From Streptomyces bottropensis ATCC 25435 (GTDB lineage Bacteria > Actinomycetota > Actinomycetes > Streptomycetales > Streptomycetaceae), in the NCBI RefSeq assembly GCF_000383595.1, contig NZ_KB911581.1, positions 1,116,001-1,180,000 on the forward strand: 64,000 nucleotides of DNA, in the 5' to 3' direction. Shown here in pieces: positions 53,158 through 64,000 of this stretch. The notes below the pieces were generated by a model. The model saw only the letters and a program-made list of their open reading frames with translations. It ran no database searches and had not been told where the DNA came from. The number at the start of each line of letters is the position of its first letter. The first letter of the stretch is position 1. Made by a program: the position numbers and the translations under genes.

Positions 53158-54450
53158 ATGCCTCGTTGGAGGGCCTTGCCCGATGAACTCGATCCACAGG
53201 TCAAGGAGTTCGCGGGTCAGCTGCGCCGGCTCGTCGACCGCGGTGGACTGAGCATCGCGGCGGTGGCCGACCGCACGGGCTACAGCAAGACGTCCTGGGA
53301 GCGGTATCTCAACGGCAGACTGCTCGCGCCGAAGGGCGCGATCGTGGCGTTGGCCGAGGTGACCGGCACCGATCCCGTCCACCTGGCCACCATGTGGGAG
53401 CTGGCCGAGCGGGCCTGGAGCCGTTCGGAGATGCGCCACGACATGACCATGGAGGCGATCCGTATCTCCCAGGCGCGCGCCGCCCTGGGAGAGACGGGCG
53501 GGCAGTCCACCGTCAAGGGTGGCAGGAACGGCAGGGGAGGCCGGAGCGCGACCGTGACACCGGGTGTGGCGGGCCCGGCCGGCGTCGCCCCGTCGGTGCC
53601 GCTGCAGCCGCGCTCCTCGGCCGACGACAGCGCCTCGCGCCCGCCGTACGGGGCGAGGGCCGCCTCCGGTGGCTCGCCGCGCACCAGCTGGGGTGTCACG
53701 CCGTCGTCGGCCGCGTCCCGGCCCTCGACGTCATCACCGTCGGGGCTGGTCGGGGGGTGGTCCTCGTCGGCTTCCTCCGCCTCCGCCTCTGCCTCGGGCT
53801 CGTCCTCGGTGTCGTCGGCGTCCTCATCCCGGGGTCCGGCCGGGGCGCCGGTTGCCGATGGCGCCCAGGTCTCCGGTGGTGGCTCGGTGCCGTCGGGCGT
53901 GTTCGGCCCGCCGCCGGGCGGTGGGGCCCGGTCCGACGACGGCGATTCCCGGCCGAAGCGGCGCGTACCGATGTTCCTCGCGGGAGCCGTCGGGGGGCTC
54001 GTCGTGATCGCGGCGGCCTTCTTCTTCCTCACCGACGGTGACGGGAAGGACCAGGCGGACGGCAAGCCGCCCACCTCCCGGTCGACCTCGACCGGCACGA
54101 ACCCCGACCTCCCGGCCGGAGTGAAGTGCAGCGGCAAGGACTGCGACGGCAAGGACCCGGAGACCATGGGGTGCATCGGCAACCTCGTGCGCACCGCCGA
54201 CGAGGCCACGATCGGCACGACACGGGTCGAGGTCCGCTACAGCAAGACCTGCCAGGCCGCCTGGGCCCGCATCACCGGCGCCGCCCAGGGCGACGAGGTC
54301 CGGGTCACGGCAGGCGGGACCAAGCAGACCGCCGCCATCGAAGAGGCCGGCGACAACATCGCCTACACCCTGATGATCAGCGTGAAGGACGCGGGCGATG
54401 CCGCGGCCTGCGCGACGCTGGCATCGGGCCAGAAGGGATGCACGGGGTAG
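53158..54450 (+). CDS. XRE-type HTH protein with membrane helix and DUF2690 domain
   Basis: An N-terminal helix-turn-helix (LRRLVDRGGLSIAAVADRTG, then WERYLNGRLLAPKGAIVALA) is followed by a Ser-rich linker of about 150 residues and a membrane helix (FLAGAVGGLVVIAAAFFFL). The extracellular DUF2690 domain has Cys pairs in CSGKDCDGKDPETMGC. This transmembrane regulator layout suggests that an outside signal changes DNA binding inside (inference). ATG 53158 has a purine-rich ribosome binding site. The upstream palindromes may be its targets. Confidence 0.85.
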   Translation: MPRWRALPDELDPQVKEFAGQLRRLVDRGGLSIAAVADRTGYSKTSWERYLNGRLLAPKGAIVALAEVTGTDPVHLATMWELAERAWSRSEMRHDMTMEAIRISQARAALGETGGQSTVKGGRNGRGGRSATVTPGVAGPAGVAPSVPLQPRSSADDSASRPPYGARAASGGSPRTSWGVTPSSAASRPSTSSPSGLVGGWSSSASSASASASGSSSVSSASSSRGPAGAPVADGAQVSGGGSVPSGVFGPPPGGGARSDDGDSRPKRRVPMFLAGAVGGLVVIAAAFFFLTDGDGKDQADGKPPTSRSTSTGTNPDLPAGVKCSGKDCDGKDPETMGCIGNLVRTADEATIGTTRVEVRYSKTCQAAWARITGAAQGDEVRVTAGGTKQTAAIEEAGDNIAYTLMISVKDAGDAAACATLASGQKGCTG

Positions 54451-54680
54451 TGGTGCGGAGGGGGCGCGTCCGCCGCGCCCCCTCAGGTCGTGGGGGGAGC
54501 GGCGCGCCTGCCACGTACCTCGTCAGGTACATGACGGAACGTAGCCACCTCTATCGTAAAAGTAATCACGACGGAAGTGGAATGCCCGCCGAACTCCGGG
54601 GCATGCGGACAGTACCCCCACGGGAGTCCGGTCAGCCCGGGAGGAGGATCCCCCCTCCCCTCCCGGCCCGGCGCCCCCAC

Positions 54681-54725
54681 AAAGGCGGCCGCTCGGTCCC
54701 TCCCCCCGGACCGGCGGCCGCCTTT
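54681..54725 (+). terminator. Terminator upstream of mdh
   Basis: AAAGGCGGCCG (54681-54691) pairs with CGGCCGCCTTT (54715-54725), with an inner CGGTCC/GGACCG extension. Confidence 0.8.
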
Positions 54726-54822
54726 CATGCGACGCTCCGCACGGCGCGACAGCGCGGAGCGACTTGTGGGCTGGGCCACACGAACCCCGGCCGTCCGGGA
54801 TCCCGGATGCGCGGTAGCCTGA

Positions 54823-55905
<1,083 letters not shown>

Positions 55906-55930
55906 GCCGACGTCCTATAGCTTGCTCCCG

Positions 55931-55967
55931 CAGGCCCTGTCCCGGTTTCGACCAGGACGGGGCCTGT
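55931..55967 (+). terminator. Terminator after mdh
   Basis: CAGGCCCTGTCC pairs with GGACGGGGCCTG with one wobble pair. Confidence 0.7.
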
Positions 55968-56036
55968 TCGGCGTGTACGCCGCTATCGTCGGTGAACGTG
56001 CGCCGTGAGAAGGCCGGCGACGGCAAGGGGGGCAGG

Positions 56037-56798
56037 ATGACGAGGTGGGATGCGCACCAGGGGCGCTGGGTGGACGACACTCCCGGGCGCGGCAGCCCGT
56101 GGCCGCGCCTGACCGTCGCCGTCGCCCTCGCGGCCCTGCTCGGCGGCGGCATCGGTTTCGGGGTGTGGACCCTGTCCCGTGACGAGGACGGCCCGGCCCG
56201 GGCGACCGCCGCGGACAGCTCCCCGTCGACGCCCCCGCCCTCGGTCTCGGCGGCGGGCCCGGCGGACGACGACGGCACCGACCCGGCCACACCGAAGCAG
56301 TCGGACCCGGACTCCGACGCGGGCGACGCCCCCGGTTACGTCCACTCCGACGACCCGGCCGGCTTCACCGTCGACGTCCCCTCCGGCTGGAAACGCACTG
56401 CGAAGACGCCGACGGACAAGCCCACCGTCGTGACCTACGACTCCCCGGACGGCAGCCGCGTCCTCCAGCTCTTCCTGGTCAGCGAGAGCAGCCCCGCCGA
56501 GTCCATGGACCTGGCGGAGAACGAGAACTACGGCTTCGCCCGCCTCCCCGGCTATCGCGCCCTCGACCGCTCGGCCGCCGACGACGACAGCTACTCCGAG
56601 GTCGTCTACCGCTTCGACGGCGAAGGCGAGGCGGGCCCCCGTCAGGTCGTCGACCACCGCTTCCGCACGGCCGGCGACAAGATCTACGGAGTCCGCCTCA
56701 GCGCCCCCGAGTCCACCCCGCTCGACGAACTCCGGGAACCGGTCACCACCGTGGTCACCTCCCTCTGCCCGACGGGCGCGACCTGCGTCCGGGGATGA
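56037..56798 (+). CDS. Membrane-anchored hypothetical protein with extracytoplasmic domain
   Basis: A short cytoplasmic N-terminus (TRWDAHQGRWVDD) precedes one membrane helix (LTVAVALAALLGGGIGFGVW), a Ser/Pro/Asp-rich linker and a roughly 150-residue extracellular domain (AGFTVDVPSGWKRTAKTPTD onward) with a final CPTGATC. The outer domain resembles those on some actinobacterial kinase and lipoprotein partners. ATG 56037 follows AAGGGGGGCAGG. Confidence 0.72.
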   Translation: MTRWDAHQGRWVDDTPGRGSPWPRLTVAVALAALLGGGIGFGVWTLSRDEDGPARATAADSSPSTPPPSVSAAGPADDDGTDPATPKQSDPDSDAGDAPGYVHSDDPAGFTVDVPSGWKRTAKTPTDKPTVVTYDSPDGSRVLQLFLVSESSPAESMDLAENENYGFARLPGYRALDRSAADDDSYSEVVYRFDGEGEAGPRQVVDHRFRTAGDKIYGVRLSAPESTPLDELREPVTTVVTSLCPTGATCVRG

Positions 56799-56954
56799 AC
56801 AGTCCGCCCCGGCACACCCGGTTGGTCCCCTCGACGGCTCGATCACTAGTCTGAGCGCCGGCAAGGCGCACATGAACGGCGGCCGGTCATCGCGTAGCGC
56901 ACAGCGGACCGGCCTCGGTACGACAGGGGCCAACGGCCCGACGGGGGAGCACAC

Positions 56955-57341
56955 ATGGGAGAGCAGCGCAGGCGACTGCGGTCCAGCACGGTCGTCCTCG
57001 GAGGAATGGGTGTCGTCGCGGCGGCCCTGACCTCCTGCGGATCCGATCCGGACCGCCGTTGCGTGGATCGCGACAGCTACGACTACGCCAACGGCTACAA
57101 GGTCATCGCGGACAGGAACTGCAACACCGGTTCCGGCTCGTCGTCGTACGGCAAGAACAGCAAGAGCAACAGCAGCGGCAACCGGAAGCAGGCCGGTTCG
57201 GCCGATGCCGCCTGGTACTACGACGCGGACGTCAGCGGCGGCTGGGCCGACGACGGCACCTTCAGCCGCAGCGAGGCCGTGGACCGGGACGGCTTCGGCT
57301 GCTCGGGCGACGGTGACGGCTCCGGCTCCAGCGGCGGCTGA
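56955..57341 (+). CDS. Small lipoprotein, low complexity
   Basis: A basic start and hydrophobic run lead to the lipobox LTSC, so the protein should be lipid-anchored outside. The mature part is Ser/Asn/Gly/Asp-rich (NSKSNSSGNRKQAGSADAA) with two more Cys pairs. The gene ends 21 nt before the ATP-grasp gene, so they are probably cotranscribed. Confidence 0.75.
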   Translation: MGEQRRRLRSSTVVLGGMGVVAAALTSCGSDPDRRCVDRDSYDYANGYKVIADRNCNTGSGSSSYGKNSKSNSSGNRKQAGSADAAWYYDADVSGGWADDGTFSRSEAVDRDGFGCSGDGDGSGSSGG

Positions 57342-57362
57342 GCCGGCGGACGAGGCGGAATT

Positions 57363-58547
57363 ATGGAACGCCGCACCATCGAACCCCGGCCGGGCTGGCA
57401 GGAGACCGTCGAGGAACAGGGGCTCATCTACCCGCTGACCCGCTACCCCGACGGCTCCCTGCGCCCGTACTGGGACGAGAGCGCGTACTACGTCTTCTCG
57501 CTCCCCGAGGTCGAGGCGCTGGAGGAGGTCGTCGAGGAACTGCACACCATGTGCCTGGCGGCCGCCGCGCACATCGTCGAGCACGACCGCTTCGCCGAGC
57601 TCGGCATCACCGATCCACGCCTCGCCGGCCTCGTCGCCGAGGCGTGGCGCCGACGGGCCGAACTGCCGTCCGTCTACGGCCGCTTCGACCTCCGCCACGA
57701 CGGGACCGGTCCCGCCAAACTGCTGGAGTACAACGCCGACACCCCCACCTCGCTCGTCGAGGCGGCCGGCCCCCAGTGGTTCTGGATGGAGGAACGCTTC
57801 CCGGGCGCCGACCAGTGGAACTCCCTCCACGAACGCCTCGTCGCCGCCTGGAAGAAGCAGTCCTCCCTCCTCCCACCGGGCAGCCCGCTGTACTTCGCGC
57901 ACTCCGCGGGCGACGAACTGGGCGAGGACCTGATGACGGTCGCCTATCTGAAGGAGACCGCCGAACAGGCCGGCCTGGACACCGACTGGATCTCCATGGA
58001 GGACATCGGCTGGGACCGCCTCGCGGACCGTTTCGTCGACAAGAAGCTGCGTTTCATCCGCAGCATCTTCAAGCTCTATCCCTGGGAGTGGCTCACCACC
58101 GACCGCTTCGCCCCCCACGTGCTCGCCACCCTCGACAACGGCGGCGGCACCGGGACCACGATGTGGATCGAACCCGCCTGGAAGATGCTCCTCAGCAACA
58201 AGGCCCTCCTCGCCGTCCTCTGGGAGCTGTACCCCGGCCACCCGAACCTCCTCCCCGCCTATCTCGACGGCCCCCGCGAACTGGCCACCACCACCGGCTA
58301 CGTCGCCAAGCCCCTCCTCGGCCGCGAGGGCGCCGGCGTCACCGTCCACGAGGCGGGCACCGCCTCCGCCCTGTCCACAGAGGCTTGCTGCTACCAGGAG
58401 TTGGCACCCCTTCCGGCCTTCGACGGCAACCATGTCGTCCTCGGCGCCTGGGTCGTCGAGGACGAGTCGGCGGGCCTCGGCATCCGCGAGTCCTCGGGCC
58501 TGGTCACCGACGAGTACGCCCGCTTCCTGCCCCATGTGATCCTCTGA
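57363..58547 (+). CDS. Glutathionylspermidine synthase family ATP-grasp ligase
   Basis: The 394-residue protein matches the C-terminal synthetase part of glutathionylspermidine synthase (E. coli YgiC/YjfC-like): RFDLRHDGTGPAKLLEYNADTPT, then LNPW-like WEWLTTD and KPLLGREGAGV. The fold is ATP-grasp, forming an amide bond. Actinomycetes do not make glutathione, so the real substrates must differ and are unknown. The short lipoprotein just upstream is a likely partner or export-related protein (inference). Confidence 0.85.
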   Translation: MERRTIEPRPGWQETVEEQGLIYPLTRYPDGSLRPYWDESAYYVFSLPEVEALEEVVEELHTMCLAAAAHIVEHDRFAELGITDPRLAGLVAEAWRRRAELPSVYGRFDLRHDGTGPAKLLEYNADTPTSLVEAAGPQWFWMEERFPGADQWNSLHERLVAAWKKQSSLLPPGSPLYFAHSAGDELGEDLMTVAYLKETAEQAGLDTDWISMEDIGWDRLADRFVDKKLRFIRSIFKLYPWEWLTTDRFAPHVLATLDNGGGTGTTMWIEPAWKMLLSNKALLAVLWELYPGHPNLLPAYLDGPRELATTTGYVAKPLLGREGAGVTVHEAGTASALSTEACCYQELAPLPAFDGNHVVLGAWVVEDESAGLGIRESSGLVTDEYARFLPHVIL

Positions 58548-58630
58548 CCTCCGCACACTCCTCCACCTCCTGCCGTCGTTCGTATGGTGGACGTCCGGAC
58601 CCCGGCGTCCACCACGCCCGATAGGGTGAT

Positions 58631-58714
58631 CGGTGGGCCGTGACTGGCGCGCTGGGATGGGACGGACCATCGGGGAGCGGCCCGGGAACGATGAGTGCCG
58701 TGCGCCTGGGCCGT
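58631..58714 (+). ncRNA. ZTP (pfl) riboswitch
   Basis: The leader carries the conserved blocks of the ZTP/pfl motif: GTGACTGGCG, GGGATGGGAC, CATCGGGGAGCGG and, 3', GCCGTGCGCCTGGGCC. Known members bind ZMP/ZTP, which accumulate when 10-formyl-tetrahydrofolate is short, and switch on folate one-carbon genes. It lies 35 nt before glyA. Confidence 0.9.
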
Positions 58715-58749
58715 ACCGTGAACGCTGAACGCAACGTCCGGAGGTCCCC

Positions 58750-60198
58750 ATGTCAGCCGAGCCCCTCTCCCCCGAGTCCACCGCCTTCCGTGCCGCCCTC
58801 GATGTGATCCGCGCCGTCGAGCCGCGCGTGGCCGACGCCATCGGCCAGGAGGTCAGCGACCAGCGCGAGATGCTCAAGCTGATCGCCTCCGAGAACTACG
58901 CCTCCCCGGCCACCCTCCTCACCATGGGCAACTGGTTCAGCGACAAGTACGCCGAGGGCACCGTCGGCCGCCGCTTCTACGCCGGCTGCCGCAACGTCGA
59001 CACCGTCGAGTCCCTCGCCGCCGAGCACGCCCGGGAACTCTTCGGCGCCCGCCACGCCTACGTCCAGCCGCACTCCGGCATCGACGCCAACCTGGTCGCC
59101 TTCTGGTCCGTCCTCGCCGACCGTGTCGAGGCCCCCTTCCTGGAGAAGGCCGGCGCCCGCCAGGTCAACGACCTCTCCGAGGCCGACTGGGCCGAACTCC
59201 GCCAGGCCTTCGGCAACCAGCGCATGCTCGGTATGTCCCTGGACGCCGGCGGCCACCTCACCCATGGCTTCCGCCCGAACATCTCCGGCAAGATGTTCGA
59301 CCAGCGCTCCTACGGCACCGACCCCGCCACCGGCCTCATCGACTACGAGGCCCTGCGCGCGACCGCCCAGGACTTCAAGCCGCTGATCATCGTCGCCGGC
59401 TACTCCGCCTACCCCCGTCTCGTGAACTTCCGGATCATGCGCGAGATCGCCGACGAGGTCGGCGCCACGCTGATGGTGGACATGGCGCACTTCGCGGGCC
59501 TCGTCGCCGGCAAGGTCCTCACCGGCGACTTCGACCCGGTACCGCACGCCCAGATCGTCACCACGACCACCCACAAGTCGCTGCGCGGCCCGCGCGGCGG
59601 CATGGTCCTGTGCGACGACTCCCTGAAGGACCAGGTCGACCGCGGCTGCCCGATGGTCCTCGGCGGCCCCCTCCCGCACGTCATGGCCGCCAAGGCCGTC
59701 GCCCTGGCCGAGGCCCGGCAGCCCGCCTTCCAGGACTACGCCCAGCGCATCGTCGACAACTCCCGGGCCCTCGCCGAGGGCCTGATGCGCCGGGGCGCCA
59801 CCCTGGTCACCGGTGGCACCGACAACCACCTCAACCTGATCGACGTCGCCACCTCCTACGGTCTCACCGGCCGCCAGGCCGAGGCCGCGCTGCTCGACTC
59901 CGGCATCGTCACCAACCGCAACGCCATCCCGGCCGACCCGAACGGCGCCTGGTACACCTCCGGCATCCGCATCGGTACGCCCGCGCTGACCACACGTGGT
60001 CTGGGCACCGCCGAGATGGACGAGGTCGCCGGCCTGATCGACCGTGTCCTGACCACCACGGAGTCCGGCACCACCAAGTCGGGCGCCCCCTCCAAGGCAC
60101 AGCACATCCTGGACGCGAAGGTCGCCGACGAGATCTCCCGCCGTGCCACCGACCTCGTCGCCGGCTTCCCGCTCTACCCGGAGATCGACCTCGGCTGA
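58750..60198 (+). CDS. glyA: Serine hydroxymethyltransferase
   Basis: GlyA converts serine and tetrahydrofolate to glycine and methylene-tetrahydrofolate. The 482-residue enzyme has [37 protein letters not shown], the PLP-Asp [10 protein letters not shown] and the PLP-Lys [14 protein letters not shown]. It is longer than the usual 420 residues, mainly through an insertion in the middle ([20 protein letters not shown] region), like the GlyA2 type of streptomycetes. ATG 58750 follows GGAGG. The upstream ZTP riboswitch ties it to purine/folate demand. Confidence 0.95.
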   Translation: MSAEPLSPESTAFRAALDVIRAVEPRVADAIGQEVSDQREMLKLIASENYASPATLLTMGNWFSDKYAEGTVGRRFYAGCRNVDTVESLAAEHARELFGARHAYVQPHSGIDANLVAFWSVLADRVEAPFLEKAGARQVNDLSEADWAELRQAFGNQRMLGMSLDAGGHLTHGFRPNISGKMFDQRSYGTDPATGLIDYEALRATAQDFKPLIIVAGYSAYPRLVNFRIMREIADEVGATLMVDMAHFAGLVAGKVLTGDFDPVPHAQIVTTTTHKSLRGPRGGMVLCDDSLKDQVDRGCPMVLGGPLPHVMAAKAVALAEARQPAFQDYAQRIVDNSRALAEGLMRRGATLVTGGTDNHLNLIDVATSYGLTGRQAEAALLDSGIVTNRNAIPADPNGAWYTSGIRIGTPALTTRGLGTAEMDEVAGLIDRVLTTTESGTTKSGAPSKAQHILDAKVADEISRRATDLVAGFPLYPEIDLG

Positions 60199-60216
60199 CC
60201 CCCTCGCCACGGCCGG

Positions 60217-60963
60217 TCAGGCATCCAACAGCTCCTGACGGGGCTCCCGCGGCGGTCCGGACTCGTGCCGGGCCGCCGCGCGGCGCAGCACAAGCGCGGC
60301 GCCCCCGGAGCCGAGGAGCAGACCCAGGGCCAGGGCGGGTATCGCCCAGCGGGCACGGTCGGCCGGACCGGACGCGTCTGAGGCGGCGCGAGTGCCGGTG
60401 ACCGTCCCGCCGGGCTCGGTACCGGAACCGGTGAGCGCGTCGTCCGAGGACGTTCCCTGCACCGCGCCGTCGGAGGGCTCGCCCAGGACCCCGAGTCCTC
60501 GCAGCAGCTCCCGCAGCTCCTCCGACTGCTTCGCCTTGTGCCAGACACCCTCGCCCGAGGCCGCGTTGTCCTCCGCCGTTTGCAGTCCCGTGTATATCCA
60601 GACGTCCTTCGTGTCGGGCGCCGACATGTACAGCCGGTCCACCCGCCAGGCCGTCACGTCATGGCTCATCCACGTCACGGTGACCATGTCGCCGACCTGG
60701 CCTCCCCAGGTGCCCTCAGGCCCCCAGTCCGGAGCCTTCTCCCTGCTCCCGTCGAGCGCGGAGCCGGCCGGGACGAGGAGCCTGACCAGGAGGTCGTACT
60801 GCTTGGTCGTGCCGTACAGCGAAGCCGTCCTGTGGCTGGTCGGTGAGACCAGCAGCACGCTGGTCGGGCCGCCCGCCGCCGAGGGCGGTGCCCCCAGCAG
60901 GAGCAGGGCCAGAGCGGTCAGCAACGCGCCCAACGCCGTCGCCAGTTGTCGCTTTCCACGCAT
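60217..60963 (-). CDS. Secreted, C-terminally anchored hypothetical protein
   Basis: An N-terminal signal (LATALGALLTALALLLLGAPPSA) and a C-terminal helix (ALALGLLLGSGGAALVL) with a basic tail bracket an extracellular domain (TSVLLVSPTSHRTASLYGTTKQYDLL onward). This type I membrane-protein layout is common in actinomycetes. ATG 60963 follows GGGGGTG. It converges with glyA at 18 nt. Function unknown. Confidence 0.75.
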   Translation of the reverse strand: MRGKRQLATALGALLTALALLLLGAPPSAAGGPTSVLLVSPTSHRTASLYGTTKQYDLLVRLLVPAGSALDGSREKAPDWGPEGTWGGQVGDMVTVTWMSHDVTAWRVDRLYMSAPDTKDVWIYTGLQTAEDNAASGEGVWHKAKQSEELRELLRGLGVLGEPSDGAVQGTSSDDALTGSGTEPGGTVTGTRAASDASGPADRARWAIPALALGLLLGSGGAALVLRRAAARHESGPPREPRQELLDA

Positions 60964-61063
60964 CCGACACCCCCGATCGATCCCGGTGCGGTCCGTCCGC
61001 ACTCGCGGTGTCACTCCTGGTACACCGCTCGAACCGCCGGGGTTCCCACCTTGACCGGACCGA

Positions 61064-61931
61064 TCAGTCCAATGACTCCGCGATCTTCCGCGCCCGGTCC
61101 TTCGAGCCCACGCCCTCCAGCCGCAGCGTGAACTCCTCGCCGTGGACCCACAGCAGGGTGGGCCCCGCCGTGCGCTCGGAGCGGGTGAAGCGGGAGCCGT
61201 CCTTCGAGGTCATCCAGAAGCGCAGGAGGTGCGGCTCCGGGAACCACAACGCCTCGAACGCGCCCGAGCCCAGCCGGACCCACTCGACGGCCTGCTCACC
61301 GGCCACCGTCTTGCCGTACTCGGGGGCCAGCCGGGCCGCGTACTCGTCGAGCCGGACGGTGTGTCCGCGCTCCTCCCAGCAGAGGGTGATCACGAAGCGG
61401 CCCTTCGGCGCACGCGTCACGGACACCGCGTCCGGCGTCCCCAGCGCACCCGGCACGAGCGGGGCGAACCCCGCCCGCCGCCCTGCCTCGGCGAGCGGGA
61501 CCGGATCGGGGCAGCCCGGCACCCCCGCCCCGGGCGGAGGCGACGCCGACGGGTCGTACCGCACCTCGACCCCGCCGAAGTCGAAGAAGTCGGCCACCGC
61601 CGCCCGCACCGGAGGGGTGAGGACGAACACGGTGAGCAGCCCGCACAGCGCGGCCGTCAGCGCCCGCCGACGGAGCCCGAGCCACCGGCGCACCGCCCGC
61701 AGCCGCGCACCGGCGCCCGGCGGCTCGGCCACCGGGGTGGGCACCTGCTCGGCGAGTATCTGCCCCAGCACCCGCTCGACCATGGTCTCGTCCCCGTCGG
61801 CCCCCGGCCGGTCCAGCGCACGCCCGAGCGCCCGCAACTCCTCGGGCAACCGGACGCCACGCCCGTCACTCCCCGTGCCGCTGCCCACACTCTCCCGCTC
61901 CGCGTCCTCGCTGCCGCAGGGCCTGTCGGGC

Positions 61932-61939
<8 letters not shown>
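61064..61939 (-). CDS. Membrane protein partner of the ECF sigma factor (putative anti-sigma)
   Basis: The first 75 residues are cytoplasmic and acidic. One membrane helix (ALTAALCGLLTVFVLTPPV) leads to an extracellular domain (GGVEVRYDPSASPPPGAGVP onward). The start overlaps the sigma gene stop, the usual sigma/anti-sigma arrangement, but no ZAS or other anti-sigma motif is clear, so the role is inferred. ATG 61939 follows GGTGAGGGAG; GTG 61948 is also in frame. Confidence 0.72.
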
Positions 61940-63666
<1,727 letters not shown>

Positions 63667-63847
63667 GCCGCACCACCTCGGGCCCCGAGCGCCGATCGCA
63701 CCACCGTCGCACCACCGACAGCGCCGCATATCACTCCGGCTGCGCCTGCCCGGAACACCGCCGTGGCCGTACAGTCGATAGCCGGTGCGACGGAGTGCGC
63801 CCCGCAAGATCCATGACCACACGCAGGACACGACGACAGGAGACGAC

Positions 63848-64000
63848 GTGGGGACCGTAACGATCGGTGTGTCGATCGCGGTCCCGGAGCCCCACGGCAG
63901 CCAGCTCCAGGAGCTGCGCGCGGGCTTCGGCGACGCCGCGGCTCACGGCATCCCCACGCATGTCACGCTGCTGCCGCCGACCGAGGTCGGCGGCGGCGAG
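63848..64000 (+). CDS. 2'-5' RNA ligase / 2H phosphoesterase family protein, 3'-truncated by the window
   Basis: The visible 51 residues begin VGTVTIGVSIAVPEPHGSQL and contain the first HxT motif of the 2H phosphoesterase fold in IPTHVTLLPPTEV. Members cut or join 2'-5' RNA bonds or cyclic phosphates. GTG 63848 follows CAGGAGACGAC. The second HxT lies beyond the edge. Confidence 0.75.
   Translation, partial: MGTVTIGVSIAVPEPHGSQLQELRAGFGDAAAHGIPTHVTLLPPTEVGGGE

Noticed and set aside
52484..53251. Plus-strand frame of 255 codons ahead of the HTH gene
   Set aside because: It overlaps the HTH gene start, is rich in Arg/Pro/Cys without any domain, and is not preceded by a ribosome binding site.

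Overview
The window reads as ordinary core chromosome of a Streptomyces or close relative. GC content is very high, third codon positions are almost all G or C, GTG starts and GTGA/ATGA overlaps are common, and several genes appear to have leaderless promoters. I recognise no insertion sequence, prophage, CRISPR array, rRNA or intact tRNA. The first gene (diacylglycerol-kinase family) and the last (2'-5' RNA ligase-like) are cut by the window edges.

Layout. 1-16 kb: succinate-semialdehyde dehydrogenase, GMC oxidoreductase, a lipoprotein, chorismate mutase behind a possible attenuator, guaA, a PPOX-fold flavoprotein, a class II aldolase, a DUF4429/SHOCT protein, membrane proteins and a DoxX protein. 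15-19.3 kb: a PspC membrane protein divergent from a PspC-histidine kinase/LuxR response regulator pair. 19.5-28.9 kb: three cell-wall hydrolases (two NlpC/P60, one M23) around the pcrA/uvrD helicase, then a lipase; one hydrolase sits behind a c-di-AMP (ydaO) riboswitch. 29.2-38.2 kb: the small B12-binding mutase subunit icmB and a divergent SWIM-DUF5691 / MoxR-DUF5682-small ORF-VWA cluster. 40-46.5 kb: sucC-sucD, a degenerate sigma-like membrane protein, a DUF6350 (PerM-like) membrane protein. 46.8-52.3 kb: purN-purH, small secreted and membrane proteins, folD-DUF3017. 53-64 kb: an HTH/DUF2690 membrane protein, mdh, a membrane protein, a small lipoprotein, a glutathionylspermidine-synthase-like ATP-grasp enzyme, glyA behind a ZTP riboswitch, an ECF sigma factor with its overlapping membrane partner, and trpS.

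Metabolic links. purN, purH, folD and glyA all serve formyl-folate-dependent purine synthesis; purH consumes AICAR (ZMP), the ligand sensed by the riboswitch before glyA. sucCD and mdh belong to the TCA cycle.

Most interesting system. The SWIM and MoxR operons diverge from an 11-bp inverted repeat that resolves into two facing promoters of the RecA-independent DNA-damage type (TTGTCRGTG-N8-TANNNT, the PafBC-dependent mycobacterial motif). The pcrA promoter carries a near match too. This suggests, as inference, that a poorly characterised MoxR-VWA-SWIM machine (related to E. coli yehLMPQ) is DNA-damage inducible. A second theme is the number of short tandem repeats, several with a 15-bp period, in intergenic DNA.
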